DNA of 64,000 nt from a virus. Of the stretch, positions 51,583-59,358 are shown piece after piece. The translations under genes and the position numbers were made by a program. The notes under the pieces were generated by a model. That model saw nothing but the letters and a program-made list of their open reading frames with translations, was not told the DNA's origin and did not search any database. The DNA is taken from the IMG/VR virus record IMGVR_UViG_3300005528_000063, positions 1 to 64,000 of that record, one strand, 5' to 3'. The stretch's first letter is position 1, and each line of letters starts with the position of its first letter.

Positions 51583-52283
51583 GCAATGGGCGTGAGGAAC
51601 TATCGGCCTTCGCGAACGAATACCATTTCTGTGCAGTGTGCTGGTCGCGCACGGAAGCGTTGCACATCCACCACCTGCAACAGGGGGCGGGGCGCGTGCA
51701 TGACAGAAGGTGCCTGCTGCGGCTCTGTCACTACTGCCACGACGGCCTTCACTTCGGAGGCAAGCACGACCTCACGAAGGGCATGTGCCTCACTGCCAAG
51801 CGAGAAGTCGACGACGAGAACTACGACCCTGCGTTCCTGGCTGAGCTGCGCCACAAGCGCCATCTCGGCTACGGCCCGGAGCGTTACCCGTTTCGTGTGT
51901 TCATGTGGCGGCGGAAGAACGGAGTCCCGCAGGAGTTAGTACGCATGGCAATCAACAGCAGAAACAAGGGAAAGCGTGGCGAGCTGGAGGCTGCGGCCGA
52001 GTGGAACCGGCTGGTTCCCAATGCCCATGCCCGGCGCAGTCAGCAGCACAGCGGCACGGAGAGCGCCAGCGACCTCATCAGTCCCGGCACCCCGCACCTC
52101 TGGCTGGAGGTGAAGCGCGTCGAGCGTGGGCTGAACCTCGAGGCCGTGATGGAGAAGTCACAGGAGCAGTGCGGGGAGCTTGCGCCCGTCGTCCTGCACC
52201 GCAAGAACGACAGCGACTGGCTGGTCACGTTCCGGCTGGAAGACATCCGGCGATTCGTGCAGCAGGTGCAGGGAGCCATGTAA
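51579..52283 (+). CDS. HNH-like endonuclease fused to a PD-(D/E)XK nuclease-like domain
   Basis: 234 residues, GTG start. Residues 18-60 form an HNH/zinc domain: CAVC, HIHH, then LCHYCHDGLH. From residue 123 (internal ATG at 51945 with AGGAG nine bases upstream) the sequence 'NSRNKGKRGELEAAAEWNRL....SASDLI......LWLEVKR' is a Holliday-junction-resolvase-like PD-(D/E)XK core (E135, D165, E177-V-K179). Either a two-nuclease fusion or two products from one frame through the internal start. Confidence 0.7.
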   Translation: MSNGREELSAFANEYHFCAVCWSRTEALHIHHLQQGAGRVHDRRCLLRLCHYCHDGLHFGGKHDLTKGMCLTAKREVDDENYDPAFLAELRHKRHLGYGPERYPFRVFMWRRKNGVPQELVRMAINSRNKGKRGELEAAAEWNRLVPNAHARRSQQHSGTESASDLISPGTPHLWLEVKRVERGLNLEAVMEKSQEQCGELAPVVLHRKNDSDWLVTFRLEDIRRFVQQVQGAM

Positions 52284-52573
52284 TGCCAGAGAACCACTCG
52301 TTCCTCATCAACGGCGTCCGCTGGCTGTGGAGATACACACGGCTCAAGGGGCAGGCGGTTGGCTGGGCGCAGTGGCCCGACCAGCGGAATCCGCACCTCG
52401 ACAAGAAGGTGCTGATCGACGAGCGGCTCAAGGGGCGCGCTCGCCTGAACACGGAGATTCACGAGTACCTGCACGCGGCCAATCCGACCCTGAGCGAGGA
52501 GCACGTCTCGCAGCAGGGCGATGACCTGAGCCGAATCCTGTGGGCGCTGGGCTACCGGCGCATGGAGGGCTGA
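52283..52573 (+). CDS. Small HExxH metallopeptidase-like protein, 96 aa
   Basis: Start MPENHSFLINGVRWLWRYTR overlaps the previous TAA. Contains 'LNTEIHEYLHAANPTLSEEHVSQQGDDLSRILWALGYRR': an HEYLH zinc-peptidase motif and the closing helix seen in a small phage family. The third ligand could be E498-type (SEEHV). Activity unproven. Confidence 0.6.
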   Translation: MPENHSFLINGVRWLWRYTRLKGQAVGWAQWPDQRNPHLDKKVLIDERLKGRARLNTEIHEYLHAANPTLSEEHVSQQGDDLSRILWALGYRRMEG

Positions 52574-53046
52574 TGCACGTCGCACTTGAGTGGTTCGAGG
52601 TGAGCCGGGCTGCGCTCGTAGGCGTGTCCCGCAACGTCGAGGCTCTTCGGAAGGGGTGTCAGAACCGCATGCCAATCAACGACGAGTGGAGCATCCACAT
52701 ACTCGGAGCGCTAGGCGAGTGTGCCTTCGCGAAGGCGACCAACCGCTACTGGAACGGAAGCGTCAATACCTTCAAGGCCGGTGGCGACGTCGGCGAGTCG
52801 ATTCAGGTGCGCACGAGATCGAAGCACAGCTACGACCTCATCGTCAGGCGCGACGACCGAGACGCCGACGTGTTCGTGCTTGTTACGGGCGGGCCTCACG
52901 ACTTCGAGGTGCGAGGCTGGATGCTCGGCAAGGACGCGAAGGCCGACAAGTACAAGGCGAACTATGGCAACTACGGCGAGGCGTACTTTGTTCCCAGTCG
53001 GGAGCTGCGCTCTGTCGCGGACTTGGTTCTCGGAGGTGGGCAATGA
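52573..53046 (+). CDS. Phage PD-(D/E)XK-fold protein, 157 aa
   Basis: Start MHVALEWFEVSRAALVGVSR. 'LGALGECAFAKATNRYWNGSVNTFKAGGDVGESIQVRTRSKHSYDLIVR' has the E...D...QxR layout of a small nuclease-fold family common in phages, ending with 'GWMLGKDAKADKYKANYG'. Catalytic Lys is replaced by Arg; may bind DNA without cutting. Confidence 0.6.
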   Translation: MHVALEWFEVSRAALVGVSRNVEALRKGCQNRMPINDEWSIHILGALGECAFAKATNRYWNGSVNTFKAGGDVGESIQVRTRSKHSYDLIVRRDDRDADVFVLVTGGPHDFEVRGWMLGKDAKADKYKANYGNYGEAYFVPSRELRSVADLVLGGGQ

Positions 53047-53558
53047 ATGCCACGACGATGCAGACGTTCAGCGGCCGGCTCATAGACCTTTCTGCGTTCT
53101 CCGTCGAGGACGTGCGCATAGCCGACATTGCGCACGCCCTGTCGATCATCAACCGCTTCACCGGCCACAGCAAAGTCCCGTACTCGGTGGCGCAGCACAG
53201 CGTCATGGTGAGCCGTATATGCGAGCCGGAGCATGCGCTGTGGGGGCTGCTGCACGACGCCAGCGAAGCATATCTGGGCGACATGGCAACGCCGCTCAAG
53301 ACCCTGCTGCCTCAGTACCGCGAGCTAGAGGAGCGCGTCCAGAGGACGATTGCCCTGGCGTTCGGATTGGCGTGGCCCATGCCGCCTGTCGTCAAGGTCG
53401 CCGACCTGCGCGCCTTGATGGGCGAGAAGCGCGACCTCGTTCCTGGCTCGGCCGACTGGGGGATCGACATTGAGCCGGCATGCGGGCCGATCAACCCGTA
53501 CTGCTGGCGCGAAGCAAAGAAACTTTTTGAGGACCGTTACAAGGAGCTAGTTCCATGA
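53043..53558 (+). CDS. HD-domain phosphohydrolase
   Basis: 171 residues. 'QTFSGRLIDLSAFSVEDVRIADIAHALSIINRFTGHSKVPYSVAQHSVMVSRIC' then 'ALWGLLHDASEAYLGDMATPLK' gives the HD motif H71-D72 and the preceding H52. Phage members of this family hydrolyse nucleotides (YfbR-like 5'-nucleotidases; DatZ is a dATP triphosphohydrolase of the same superfamily). Directly followed by a dNTP pyrophosphohydrolase-like gene. Confidence 0.82.
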   Translation: MNATTMQTFSGRLIDLSAFSVEDVRIADIAHALSIINRFTGHSKVPYSVAQHSVMVSRICEPEHALWGLLHDASEAYLGDMATPLKTLLPQYRELEERVQRTIALAFGLAWPMPPVVKVADLRALMGEKRDLVPGSADWGIDIEPACGPINPYCWREAKKLFEDRYKELVP

Positions 53559-53917
53559 TGATGAAGGTATGCGAAGAGAAGGCGGTTCGGTATCAGAGCG
53601 GTGCGGTGCGGTCGAGCGACGCAGAGGCGACGCGCTACGACCTCATCACTCCGATTGGACTGGCGGCTGTAGCTGCCGCTTGCGCGGAGGGTGCCGCTAA
53701 GTACGGCGACTACAACTGGGAGAAGGGCATGCCGGCGAACGACATGCTGAATCACGCACTGCGCCATATCTATATGTTCCTCTCCGGAAACCGGGACGAG
53801 GATCATCTCGGACACGCAGCGTGGAACGTCATGGCGGCGATCCACTCCCTCGAGGTTTGGCCGGAACTGAACGAGGGAACACTTCGCAGCGGCTATTGTG
53901 AGGCACCGCGACACTAA
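53555..53917 (+). CDS. dATP/dGTP pyrophosphohydrolase-like protein
   Basis: 120 residues. 'RYDLITPIGLAAVAAACAEGAAKYGDYNWEKGMPANDMLNHALRHIYMFLSGNRDEDHLGHAAWNVMAAIHSLE' matches the phage dATP/dGTP diphosphohydrolase family: KYGxxNW, RH, and EDHLxHAxWN metal-binding motif. MazG-like helical fold. It removes pyrophosphate from selected dNTPs. ATGA overlap with the HD gene suggests joint control of nucleotide pools. Confidence 0.78.
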   Translation: MMMKVCEEKAVRYQSGAVRSSDAEATRYDLITPIGLAAVAAACAEGAAKYGDYNWEKGMPANDMLNHALRHIYMFLSGNRDEDHLGHAAWNVMAAIHSLEVWPELNEGTLRSGYCEAPRH

Positions 53918-54490
53918 ATGATTGCCGTCGCCGTAACGGAATACGACGACGAGAACATCGTTGAGGAATGCGAGAGCGGCTGGAGGAGGTTCTGTGCAGA
54001 GGTTCTCGTTAGGACGCACTACCACGTGCGGGAATTGTGTAATCGCCATCGTCGGCTGGGGTGCGCACGGATGCAGCCCTCCAGCCGGAAGGAGTGGGAA
54101 ATCCTACGCCGGCAGGTAGCCGCCTACCGCTGGGTATTCGAGGGCACTGGGGAGGGCTTTACGTTTGCCCAGACGTGCCTGGATTTGGGCCTTTGCCCGG
54201 TGGTTGTGCGCCGGAAGCTGCTGTCTCTGTGCCGCCCAGAGCGGGACATAAACCTCTTAGTGGGCTGGGTCCGCAGGCAAGAGGAGAGGCAACGTGGCAA
54301 CCATCGCGCAAAAGGTAAAGCAGCTCGTGGAATGGGCGCCAGCATTGTCGCTGCTGTCCGAGATTTCCGCAGCCGACACGGCGAAAGAGAGGGTCGACGG
54401 GGCGCTCAAACTCATGCGGTTTGTCGCTACCAAAACCCAGACGCCAATCGACGACGAGCTTCTGGAGAGGCTGGAGGCAGTGCTCCTTAG
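53918..54490 (+). CDS. Putative HTH protein with long 3' overlap
   Basis: 190 residues if the whole frame is used. Residues 45-115 are helical with an HTH-like 'GFTFAQTCLDLGLCPVVVRRKLLSLCR'. The last 197 nt overlap, in another frame, the well-supported gene at 54294, and the corresponding tail is Arg/Gly-rich low complexity. The functional part probably ends near residue 125. Confidence 0.5.
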   Translation: MIAVAVTEYDDENIVEECESGWRRFCAEVLVRTHYHVRELCNRHRRLGCARMQPSSRKEWEILRRQVAAYRWVFEGTGEGFTFAQTCLDLGLCPVVVRRKLLSLCRPERDINLLVGWVRRQEERQRGNHRAKGKAARGMGASIVAAVRDFRSRHGEREGRRGAQTHAVCRYQNPDANRRRASGEAGGSAP

Positions 54491-54566
54491 CTCGCAGGGC
54501 CAGGAGCTGTTCGAGTACATCGTCACCCTGGTCACGGCGGTGTCGTTCACGGAGATCGACGAATGA
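54294..54566 (+). CDS. Helical acidic protein, 90 aa
   Basis: GTG start with GAGGAGAGG upstream. 'MATIAQKVKQLVEWAPALSL' then 'AADTAKERVDGALKLMRFVATKTQTPIDDELLERLEAVLLSSQGQELFEYIV'. A small all-helical protein similar to phage proteins found near lysis genes. ATGA overlap with the next gene. Function unknown. Confidence 0.6.
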   Translation: MATIAQKVKQLVEWAPALSLLSEISAADTAKERVDGALKLMRFVATKTQTPIDDELLERLEAVLLSSQGQELFEYIVTLVTAVSFTEIDE

Positions 54567-54808
54567 CCCCCGCGATGGTGGCGATCGTAGCTGCGCTCGT
54601 GGCTGGCGGGGCGTTTGCCCTGCCGTACATTCCTTTCCCGGCCCGGTCGGCCGGACTCTCGTCTTCCGACCGGGCCGGATGGGTGAACCGCCTGTTTGCG
54701 CTGGCCGCTGCGGCTGATGATGCCGGCGAGCCGCACGTGGCGGCGCAGGCCCGTGCGCTCATCGCCGCGCTTGTGAATCAGCAGGAGCCCGCTAAGAGGG
54801 GGAAGTAG
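54563..54808 (+). CDS. Small protein with N-terminal membrane segment, 81 aa
   Basis: MTPAMVAIVAALVAGGAFAL is one hydrophobic helix; the rest is soluble and helical. First of several membrane-attached small proteins around the cysteine protease. Possibly a lysis or envelope protein. Confidence 0.55.
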   Translation: MTPAMVAIVAALVAGGAFALPYIPFPARSAGLSSSDRAGWVNRLFALAAAADDAGEPHVAAQARALIAALVNQQEPAKRGK

Positions 54809-54809
54809 C

Positions 54810-55238
54810 ATGGGCTGGGTTCGTGCCTCCGTCATCGCTGCGTGCCTGCTTGTGTGCGCTGGCGCAGCCGGCGTGAGCTGGGTGCAGTCTGTGCTGCGCC
54901 CTGTAGATACGCGCCCGGTTGTTGTTCCCGCCTCCGTCCTGGCTGGCGTGGGTTCGGCCGACGCCAAGCAGCTTCGCGACTTCTACGCCGCGATGGCCGA
55001 CATCGTGGTGCGTGACGGGCAGGCGAAGGAGCCGGTGTGCAAGACGACGCTCGACCTCCGCAATCGGCACAAGGCTGCATTGCAGATGGCGTTCGCAATG
55101 ACCGGCATGGTCGGCAAGTATCCGGGTCTTGGCGAGCGGCTCGACGCCTATCTGCTTGATGCCATTGGCGGCACGGATGTTCCGCTGACTTCGGCTATTC
55201 GAGAGTCGGCCTCGAAGGCGTTCGCGGCGATCCGATAG
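54810..55238 (+). CDS. Signal-anchored protein, 142 aa
   Basis: MGWVRASVIAACLLVCAGAA is a signal or anchor sequence; the remaining 115 residues are helical and would lie outside the membrane. Contains 'ADAKQLRDFYAAMADIVVRDG'. Similar proteins occur in phage lysis or accessory clusters; function unknown. Overlap-free with neighbours. Confidence 0.6.
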   Translation: MGWVRASVIAACLLVCAGAAGVSWVQSVLRPVDTRPVVVPASVLAGVGSADAKQLRDFYAAMADIVVRDGQAKEPVCKTTLDLRNRHKAALQMAFAMTGMVGKYPGLGERLDAYLLDAIGGTDVPLTSAIRESASKAFAAIR

Positions 55239-55247
55239 GGAGAGGCG

Positions 55248-56183
55248 ATGGAAGACACCTACTCCCCAGAAGAGATCGTGCGGCTGTACGAGGATGGGCT
55301 TGTCGGGTCGGTCTGCGACCCAGAGGCGACCGCCCGTCTGGCCGCTACCCTGCCGATGCCGTTCTTTGGGTTCACGCTGCACGGCAGTGGAGCCGGCAAG
55401 TTGAGCCTGCCGTTCAAGGCCGTCGTCGAGTTCGAGAAAGCGACCGGCCGGAAGCCATACGACGAGGCGCAGACGACTGGCGACTGCGTGTCCCATGCCG
55501 TCCGCAATGCCATCGACATTGCGAGAGCCAACGACCCTGACATCCACTCCACAGAAGACTGGGTGGACCGCACCGCAACTGAGCCTCTCTACGGCGCTCG
55601 CGGCCATTCCGGGCAGGGCGCTATCTGCTCCGACATCGTGGGCTGGGCGCACCGCACCGGCGGCTGCATGCTCCGCAAGAAGTACGACGAGCTGGGGCTC
55701 GACCTGTCGCAGTACAACGCATCTGTCGGCATCCGGTGGGGCGGCAGGGGCGTGCCGGCGAATGTCACTTCCGCAGCGGCGAAGCATCGCGTCGGCACGA
55801 TCAGCTTGATCCAGTCGTGGGAGCAAGCTCGTGATGCACTGGCCAATGGGTATGGCGTGCTGGCGTGCTCGAGCGTCGGCTTCCAGCACACCAGAAACTC
55901 GGAGGGCGTGGCCCGGCCTTCTGGGGTATGGCAGCACGCGATGGCCTGGACGGCGGCGGATGACACCCGTCCTGGCGACTGCCGCTTTTGCGTGCAGAAC
56001 AGCTGGGGCTATTCGTGGATCAAGGGAGATAGGGTTCACGGCCAGCCGGAGGGCTCGTTCTGGGTTACGCAGGACGTTGCCAAGCGGATCATAGATCACG
56101 GTGGCACGTGGGCCGTGAGCAACGTGGACGGCTTCCCGCGCCGCCAGCTCAAGGACTGGGGCGCGAAGGAGGTGCTCGGGTGA
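55248..56183 (+). CDS. Papain-like (C1-type) cysteine protease
   Basis: 311 residues; GGGAGAGG before the ATG. Q75 and C80 in 'EAQTTGDCVSHAVRNA' correspond to the oxyanion Gln and nucleophile Cys of papain; H230 in 'VWQHAMAWTAADD' and N251 in 'CVQNSWGYSW' complete the triad, followed by 'GSFWVTQDV'. No signal peptide. It sits among membrane-anchored proteins where other phages have a lysin, yet no glycosidase or amidase is seen. Could be a lytic, maturation or host-targeting protease. Confidence 0.82.
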   Translation: MEDTYSPEEIVRLYEDGLVGSVCDPEATARLAATLPMPFFGFTLHGSGAGKLSLPFKAVVEFEKATGRKPYDEAQTTGDCVSHAVRNAIDIARANDPDIHSTEDWVDRTATEPLYGARGHSGQGAICSDIVGWAHRTGGCMLRKKYDELGLDLSQYNASVGIRWGGRGVPANVTSAAAKHRVGTISLIQSWEQARDALANGYGVLACSSVGFQHTRNSEGVARPSGVWQHAMAWTAADDTRPGDCRFCVQNSWGYSWIKGDRVHGQPEGSFWVTQDVAKRIIDHGGTWAVSNVDGFPRRQLKDWGAKEVLG

Positions 56184-56422
56184 AGATCAGCGTTGCGACT
56201 GTGGCGGTGTGGCTGGCGTTCGCGCCTGCTGCCGTGTCTCCCAAGCCAGAGCCAGCCCCGCAGAAGTGCTGCGGTGCGTGCAATGGAACGGGGATGGTGT
56301 GGACCGGCGATGGTCTGGCGCGGGTGCATTGCCCGTGCCCGTCTACCTGCCCGTGCGCTAAGAACCGCCCAAAGATGACGCTCTCCGGGACGTGCGTCGG
56401 AGGCCAGTGCAATGTCCGCTGA
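56180..56422 (+). CDS. Secreted cysteine-rich protein, 80 aa
   Basis: GTG start overlapping the protease stop. Signal-like 'VKISVATVAVWLAFAPAAVS' then 'CCGACNGTGMVWTGDG', a DnaJ-type CxxCxGxG zinc knuckle, and 'HCPCPSTCPCAKN'. Probably an exported, metal- or disulfide-stabilised protein linked to the protease. Confidence 0.6.
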   Translation: MKISVATVAVWLAFAPAAVSPKPEPAPQKCCGACNGTGMVWTGDGLARVHCPCPSTCPCAKNRPKMTLSGTCVGGQCNVR

Positions 56423-56693
56423 CAACATCCGCAAGCTGAAGGAGGAGCTGGAGCCGAACTCCCCACGCCGCACGCCCAGTCATCCGACGAAGAGCCACGT
56501 CGTCCTGGCGAAGCGTGGCGGCGAGGAGCGACTCATTCGGTTCGGCCAGCAGGGCGTCGAGGGTGCTGGCTCCGACCCGAAGACCGAAGAGGAGAAGGCC
56601 CGGCGCCGCAGCTATTACGCACGACACAACGCCCAAGACTCTGATCCTGACATCTTCTCGGCGCGTTACTGGTCGCACAAGGTGAAGTGGTAG
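56412..56693 (+). CDS. Conserved small phage protein (RF....RRxYxxRH), 93 aa
   Basis: 'SHVVLAKRGGEERLIRFGQQGVEGAG' and 'EEEKARRRSYYARHNAQDSDPDIFSARYWSHKVKW' form a pattern repeated in small phage proteins near portal or lysis genes, with R-R-x-Y-x-x-R-H and a terminal W. Function unknown. Overlaps the upstream gene by 11 nt. Confidence 0.7.
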   Translation: MSADNIRKLKEELEPNSPRRTPSHPTKSHVVLAKRGGEERLIRFGQQGVEGAGSDPKTEEEKARRRSYYARHNAQDSDPDIFSARYWSHKVKW

Positions 56694-56695
56694 GC

Positions 56696-57034
56696 ATGGA
56701 AGAACTAAAGGAATACGTCCGCTCTCGCGTGCCGGTGCGTGCTGCACTGGTCGGCCGGGCCGGCCTGGACGGGCTGGTCGAGGACGCCGTTGCGGAGTGG
56801 CCCATCTCGCCGCTCATGGAGTGTGCTCATGGAACTTCGATGGAGCGCAAGGTGCTCGACGGGCTGTCGGGGCGGGTTCGTCGTCGACGCCAGCGATACG
56901 GCTTTATCTGGTCGCTGCTGCTGGCATCTGCCCTGTCGGCGGTGATTCGCATCATTCTGGAATGGTGGCTATCCAGACCGGCCAATCGGGTGAAGCTGGC
57001 TGGGTGGCAGTGTGCGTCGAGAGGTGAGTCGTGA
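56696..57034 (+). CDS. Membrane protein, 112 aa
   Basis: Start MEELKEYVRSRVPVRAALVG. One clear transmembrane helix (FIWSLLLASALSAVIRIILEWWL) at residues about 69-91 after a basic stretch RVRRRRQRYG, so the N-terminus should face the cytoplasm. Possibly holin-related by position. Confidence 0.55.
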   Translation: MEELKEYVRSRVPVRAALVGRAGLDGLVEDAVAEWPISPLMECAHGTSMERKVLDGLSGRVRRRRQRYGFIWSLLLASALSAVIRIILEWWLSRPANRVKLAGWQCASRGES

Positions 57035-57294
57035 GCAGCGTAGAGGTATACGAGACAGCGCTTCGCATGCTTGAGCGGTACGGGTTCGGAATCATCCTGG
57101 CCACCGCCGTGCTGTGGTTTGTGCGAACGGACCTTGTGCTGCCGATGGTCGAGGCACACAAGTCCTTCCTGCATGAGATGGCTCAGACCCAGCGAGAGAT
57201 TACCACTGCGATCCGCGAGCAGACCCAGTTGCTCTACGCCTTGCAGCCGAAGGTCAGTGCGACTGGCACCGATGCCGGGCGCGACCTGAACTGA
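57031..57294 (+). CDS. Holin-like membrane protein, 87 aa
   Basis: GTG start with GAGGTGAG. 'ETALRMLERYGFGIILATAVLWFVRTDLVLPMVEAHKSFLHEMAQTQREITTAIREQ': one transmembrane helix then a coiled coil. Small proteins with this layout are common in phage lysis clusters. Whether it is the holin is not certain. Confidence 0.6.
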   Translation: MSSVEVYETALRMLERYGFGIILATAVLWFVRTDLVLPMVEAHKSFLHEMAQTQREITTAIREQTQLLYALQPKVSATGTDAGRDLN

Positions 57295-57322
57295 CCTTAC
57301 ATCCCTACAGTAACGCCGCGCT

Positions 57323-57430
57323 ATGTCCATGAATCCTCGCCTCCTTCGTCCTCTGGCTCGCCTTGCGGAAGAGGTTTCAGCATGGTTTGCGAGCCTGTTT
57401 GATCCGACTTTCTGGCACTGGAGTGAATGA
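57323..57430 (+). CDS. Micropeptide, 35 aa (MNPRLLRP type)
   Basis: MSMNPRLLRPLARLAEEVSA then WFASLFDPTFWHWSE. The MNPRLLRP opening recurs at the start of surface proteins in environmental phages. The stop overlaps the next ATG (ATGA), which supports translation. Could be a coupling peptide. Confidence 0.45.
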   Translation: MSMNPRLLRPLARLAEEVSAWFASLFDPTFWHWSE

Positions 57431-57792
57431 CAATGGCTGCACCGAACCTGTTCCGCCCCGCTTCTGTGACCGCGAAGAATGCCAAGGCGGCGATCACCAC
57501 ATCGTCCACTGCGATCATCAGCAACGCTGCCGAAAGCGGCAAGACGCTGCGCGTGACCTCGCTCTACATCTCCAACATCGACGGCACCGATTCGGCTGCT
57601 GTTACCGTCGATATTTTTGATGGCACACACGCCCGCCATCTGGCAAAGACGGTTGCTGTCCCGGCCGACGCCACGCTGACGGTTATTACCCGAGAAGACG
57701 CCGTCTACCTGACGGAAGGCGACTCGCTGCGGTTGTCAGCCAGCGCGGAAAATGACCTTGAGGCAGTCGCCAGCTACGAGGAGATCGCTTGA
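57427..57792 (+). CDS. Beta-sandwich virion-associated protein, 121 aa
   Basis: ATG at 57427 in ATGA overlap; a second ATG at 57433. 'SSTAIISNAAESGKTLRVTSLYISNIDGTDSAAVTVDIFDGTHARHLAKTVAVPADATLTVI' is a regular beta-strand pattern of small phage surface proteins. Overlaps the fibre gene that follows. Probably structural. Confidence 0.6.
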   Translation: MTMAAPNLFRPASVTAKNAKAAITTSSTAIISNAAESGKTLRVTSLYISNIDGTDSAAVTVDIFDGTHARHLAKTVAVPADATLTVITREDAVYLTEGDSLRLSASAENDLEAVASYEEIA

Positions 57793-58805
57793 TGACCCGC
57801 TGCAACGGCTCCATCATCGGCCCAGCCAACGAGCCAACGAACACCGTTGCCGGTGGCGTGTGGCGGCTGCGTGAGGCTGCCACCTACCTCCAAGCCGACG
57901 AGTGGCCGTCGCAGCCAGCGGTGCCGCCTGCGCCTACGGCAGTGGCAGGCAACGCGCGGGTGTCGCTGTCATGGACGGCACCTTCAGGTGGTTCTCCTAT
58001 CACTGATTACGGCATTGAATACAGCAGCAACAGTGGATCAACATGGACTACTTTTGCGGATGGAGTTAGCACTTCCACGTCGGCCGTCGTCACTGGGCTG
58101 ACGAACGGCACGGCGTACATCTTTCGCTTGGTGACAATCAATCCGCTAGGAGAGGTGTACGGCAGCGCGAGTGCGAGCGTGACGCCCGAGCCGGCTGTTA
58201 TCGCCTTGCTCCTGCACTTTGACGGCACCAATGGCGGAACGACCTTTACAGATTCCTCTCCGGCAGCGTTGACTGTGACGCGAAACGGAGACGCAGTGAT
58301 TAGCACGGCCCAGAGTAAGTTCGGCGGGGCGAGTGGCTATTTTGATGGCGCTGGCGATTACCTGACTGCTCCGTCGTCCGCGCTGAGCGGATTAGGCGAC
58401 GGCGACTTTACGATTGAGGCATTTATTCGCGCGGACGCCGACAATCTGAACGCCATCTGCACCGTAGATTATGACGCCACTGGGTCGTTTTGGCTTGGGC
58501 TATATCAGGGTCAAGTGGCCTGCTTTGGCAACGGCTCGCAAGTCGCAGCCGGCGGCGACGTGCAAACTGGACAGTGGCATCACGTCGCTGTAACTAGACT
58601 CGGCGGCGCGGTAACGCTTTGGCTTGATGGCGCAAGCGTTGGCACAGGAAGTTTTGGCAGCGGCATAACCTTAGAGAACGCCATTGGAATCGGCGGCGGC
58701 TACAGCGGGACGTATCCGTTCTCTGGCTACATTGACGAACTCCGCATCGTCAAAGGCAATGCCGTCTACACCGGCAACTTCACGCCGCCGACTGCGCCGT
58801 TCTAG
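57792..58805 (+). CDS. FN3 + LamG-like surface fibre, 337 aa
   Basis: ATG at 57792. Residues about 45-135 are a fibronectin III domain (VSLSWTAPSGGSPITDYGIEYSSNSGSTWTTF...LTNGTAYIFRLVTINPLG). Residues 140-337 are a concanavalin/LamG-like domain: 'LLLHFDGTNGGTTFTDSS', 'FTIEAFIRADADNL', 'WHHVAVTRLGGAVTLWLDG', 'GYIDELRIVKGNAVY'. Probably binds host glycans. Its FN3 resembles those at the end of the giant adhesin. Confidence 0.8.
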   Translation: MTRCNGSIIGPANEPTNTVAGGVWRLREAATYLQADEWPSQPAVPPAPTAVAGNARVSLSWTAPSGGSPITDYGIEYSSNSGSTWTTFADGVSTSTSAVVTGLTNGTAYIFRLVTINPLGEVYGSASASVTPEPAVIALLLHFDGTNGGTTFTDSSPAALTVTRNGDAVISTAQSKFGGASGYFDGAGDYLTAPSSALSGLGDGDFTIEAFIRADADNLNAICTVDYDATGSFWLGLYQGQVACFGNGSQVAAGGDVQTGQWHHVAVTRLGGAVTLWLDGASVGTGSFGSGITLENAIGIGGGYSGTYPFSGYIDELRIVKGNAVYTGNFTPPTAPF

Positions 58806-58866
58806 CGCTGCGCTACACCCACAGCCTAGCGCACTGAAGGCATTGAGTTGCGAAGGAGAGGATTTA

Positions 58867-59331
58867 ATGCTGACGACTGAACAGAAGGCGACAAACAATG
58901 ACACCTTTCGCCACATTGAGCGAGTTCGCAACCTGCTGAACGCATGCGCTATCGACCTGCTTAGAAGGGGCGAGCAGCACGACCAAACAAAACTGGAATC
59001 GCCAGAAGTTGAAGCATTCACGGAATACACGCCAAAACTGGCTGGCTGCACATACGGCAGCGACGAATACAAGGGCTACTTGGAAGCCATCAAGCCAGCA
59101 CTCAGCCACCATTACGCTCACAATCGGCACCATCCAGAGCATCACAAAAACGGCGTGAACGACATGGGCTTGCTTGATCTTGTTGAAATGCTCTGCGACT
59201 GGAAGGCGGCGAGCGAACGGCACAACGACGGGGATATCCGCAGGTCGATTGAGATCAACACAAACCGTTTCGGACTGTCGCCGCAACTTGTGGCGATTCT
59301 AGAGAACACGGCGGACGTGCTGTTCAAGTGA
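58867..59331 (+). CDS. DUF5662-like protein, 154 aa
   Basis: Start MLTTEQKATNNDTFRHIERV after GAAGGAGAGG. 'RRGEQHDQTKLESPEVEAFTEY', 'HHYAHNRHHPEHH' and 'GLLDLVEMLCDWKAASER' are the DUF5662 signatures. The His-rich cluster may bind metal in an HD-like fold. Function unknown. Base composition is less GC-rich than its neighbours. Confidence 0.75.
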   Translation: MLTTEQKATNNDTFRHIERVRNLLNACAIDLLRRGEQHDQTKLESPEVEAFTEYTPKLAGCTYGSDEYKGYLEAIKPALSHHYAHNRHHPEHHKNGVNDMGLLDLVEMLCDWKAASERHNDGDIRRSIEINTNRFGLSPQLVAILENTADVLFK

Positions 59332-59358
59332 CGCTCTTCACCGTAGGTGCGGCGGTCG

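Noticed and set aside
53043-53917. 2-aminoadenine (Z) genome system
   Set aside because: Only two pool-type enzymes are present; PurZ and a matching polymerase are absent, so this is recorded only as a possibility.
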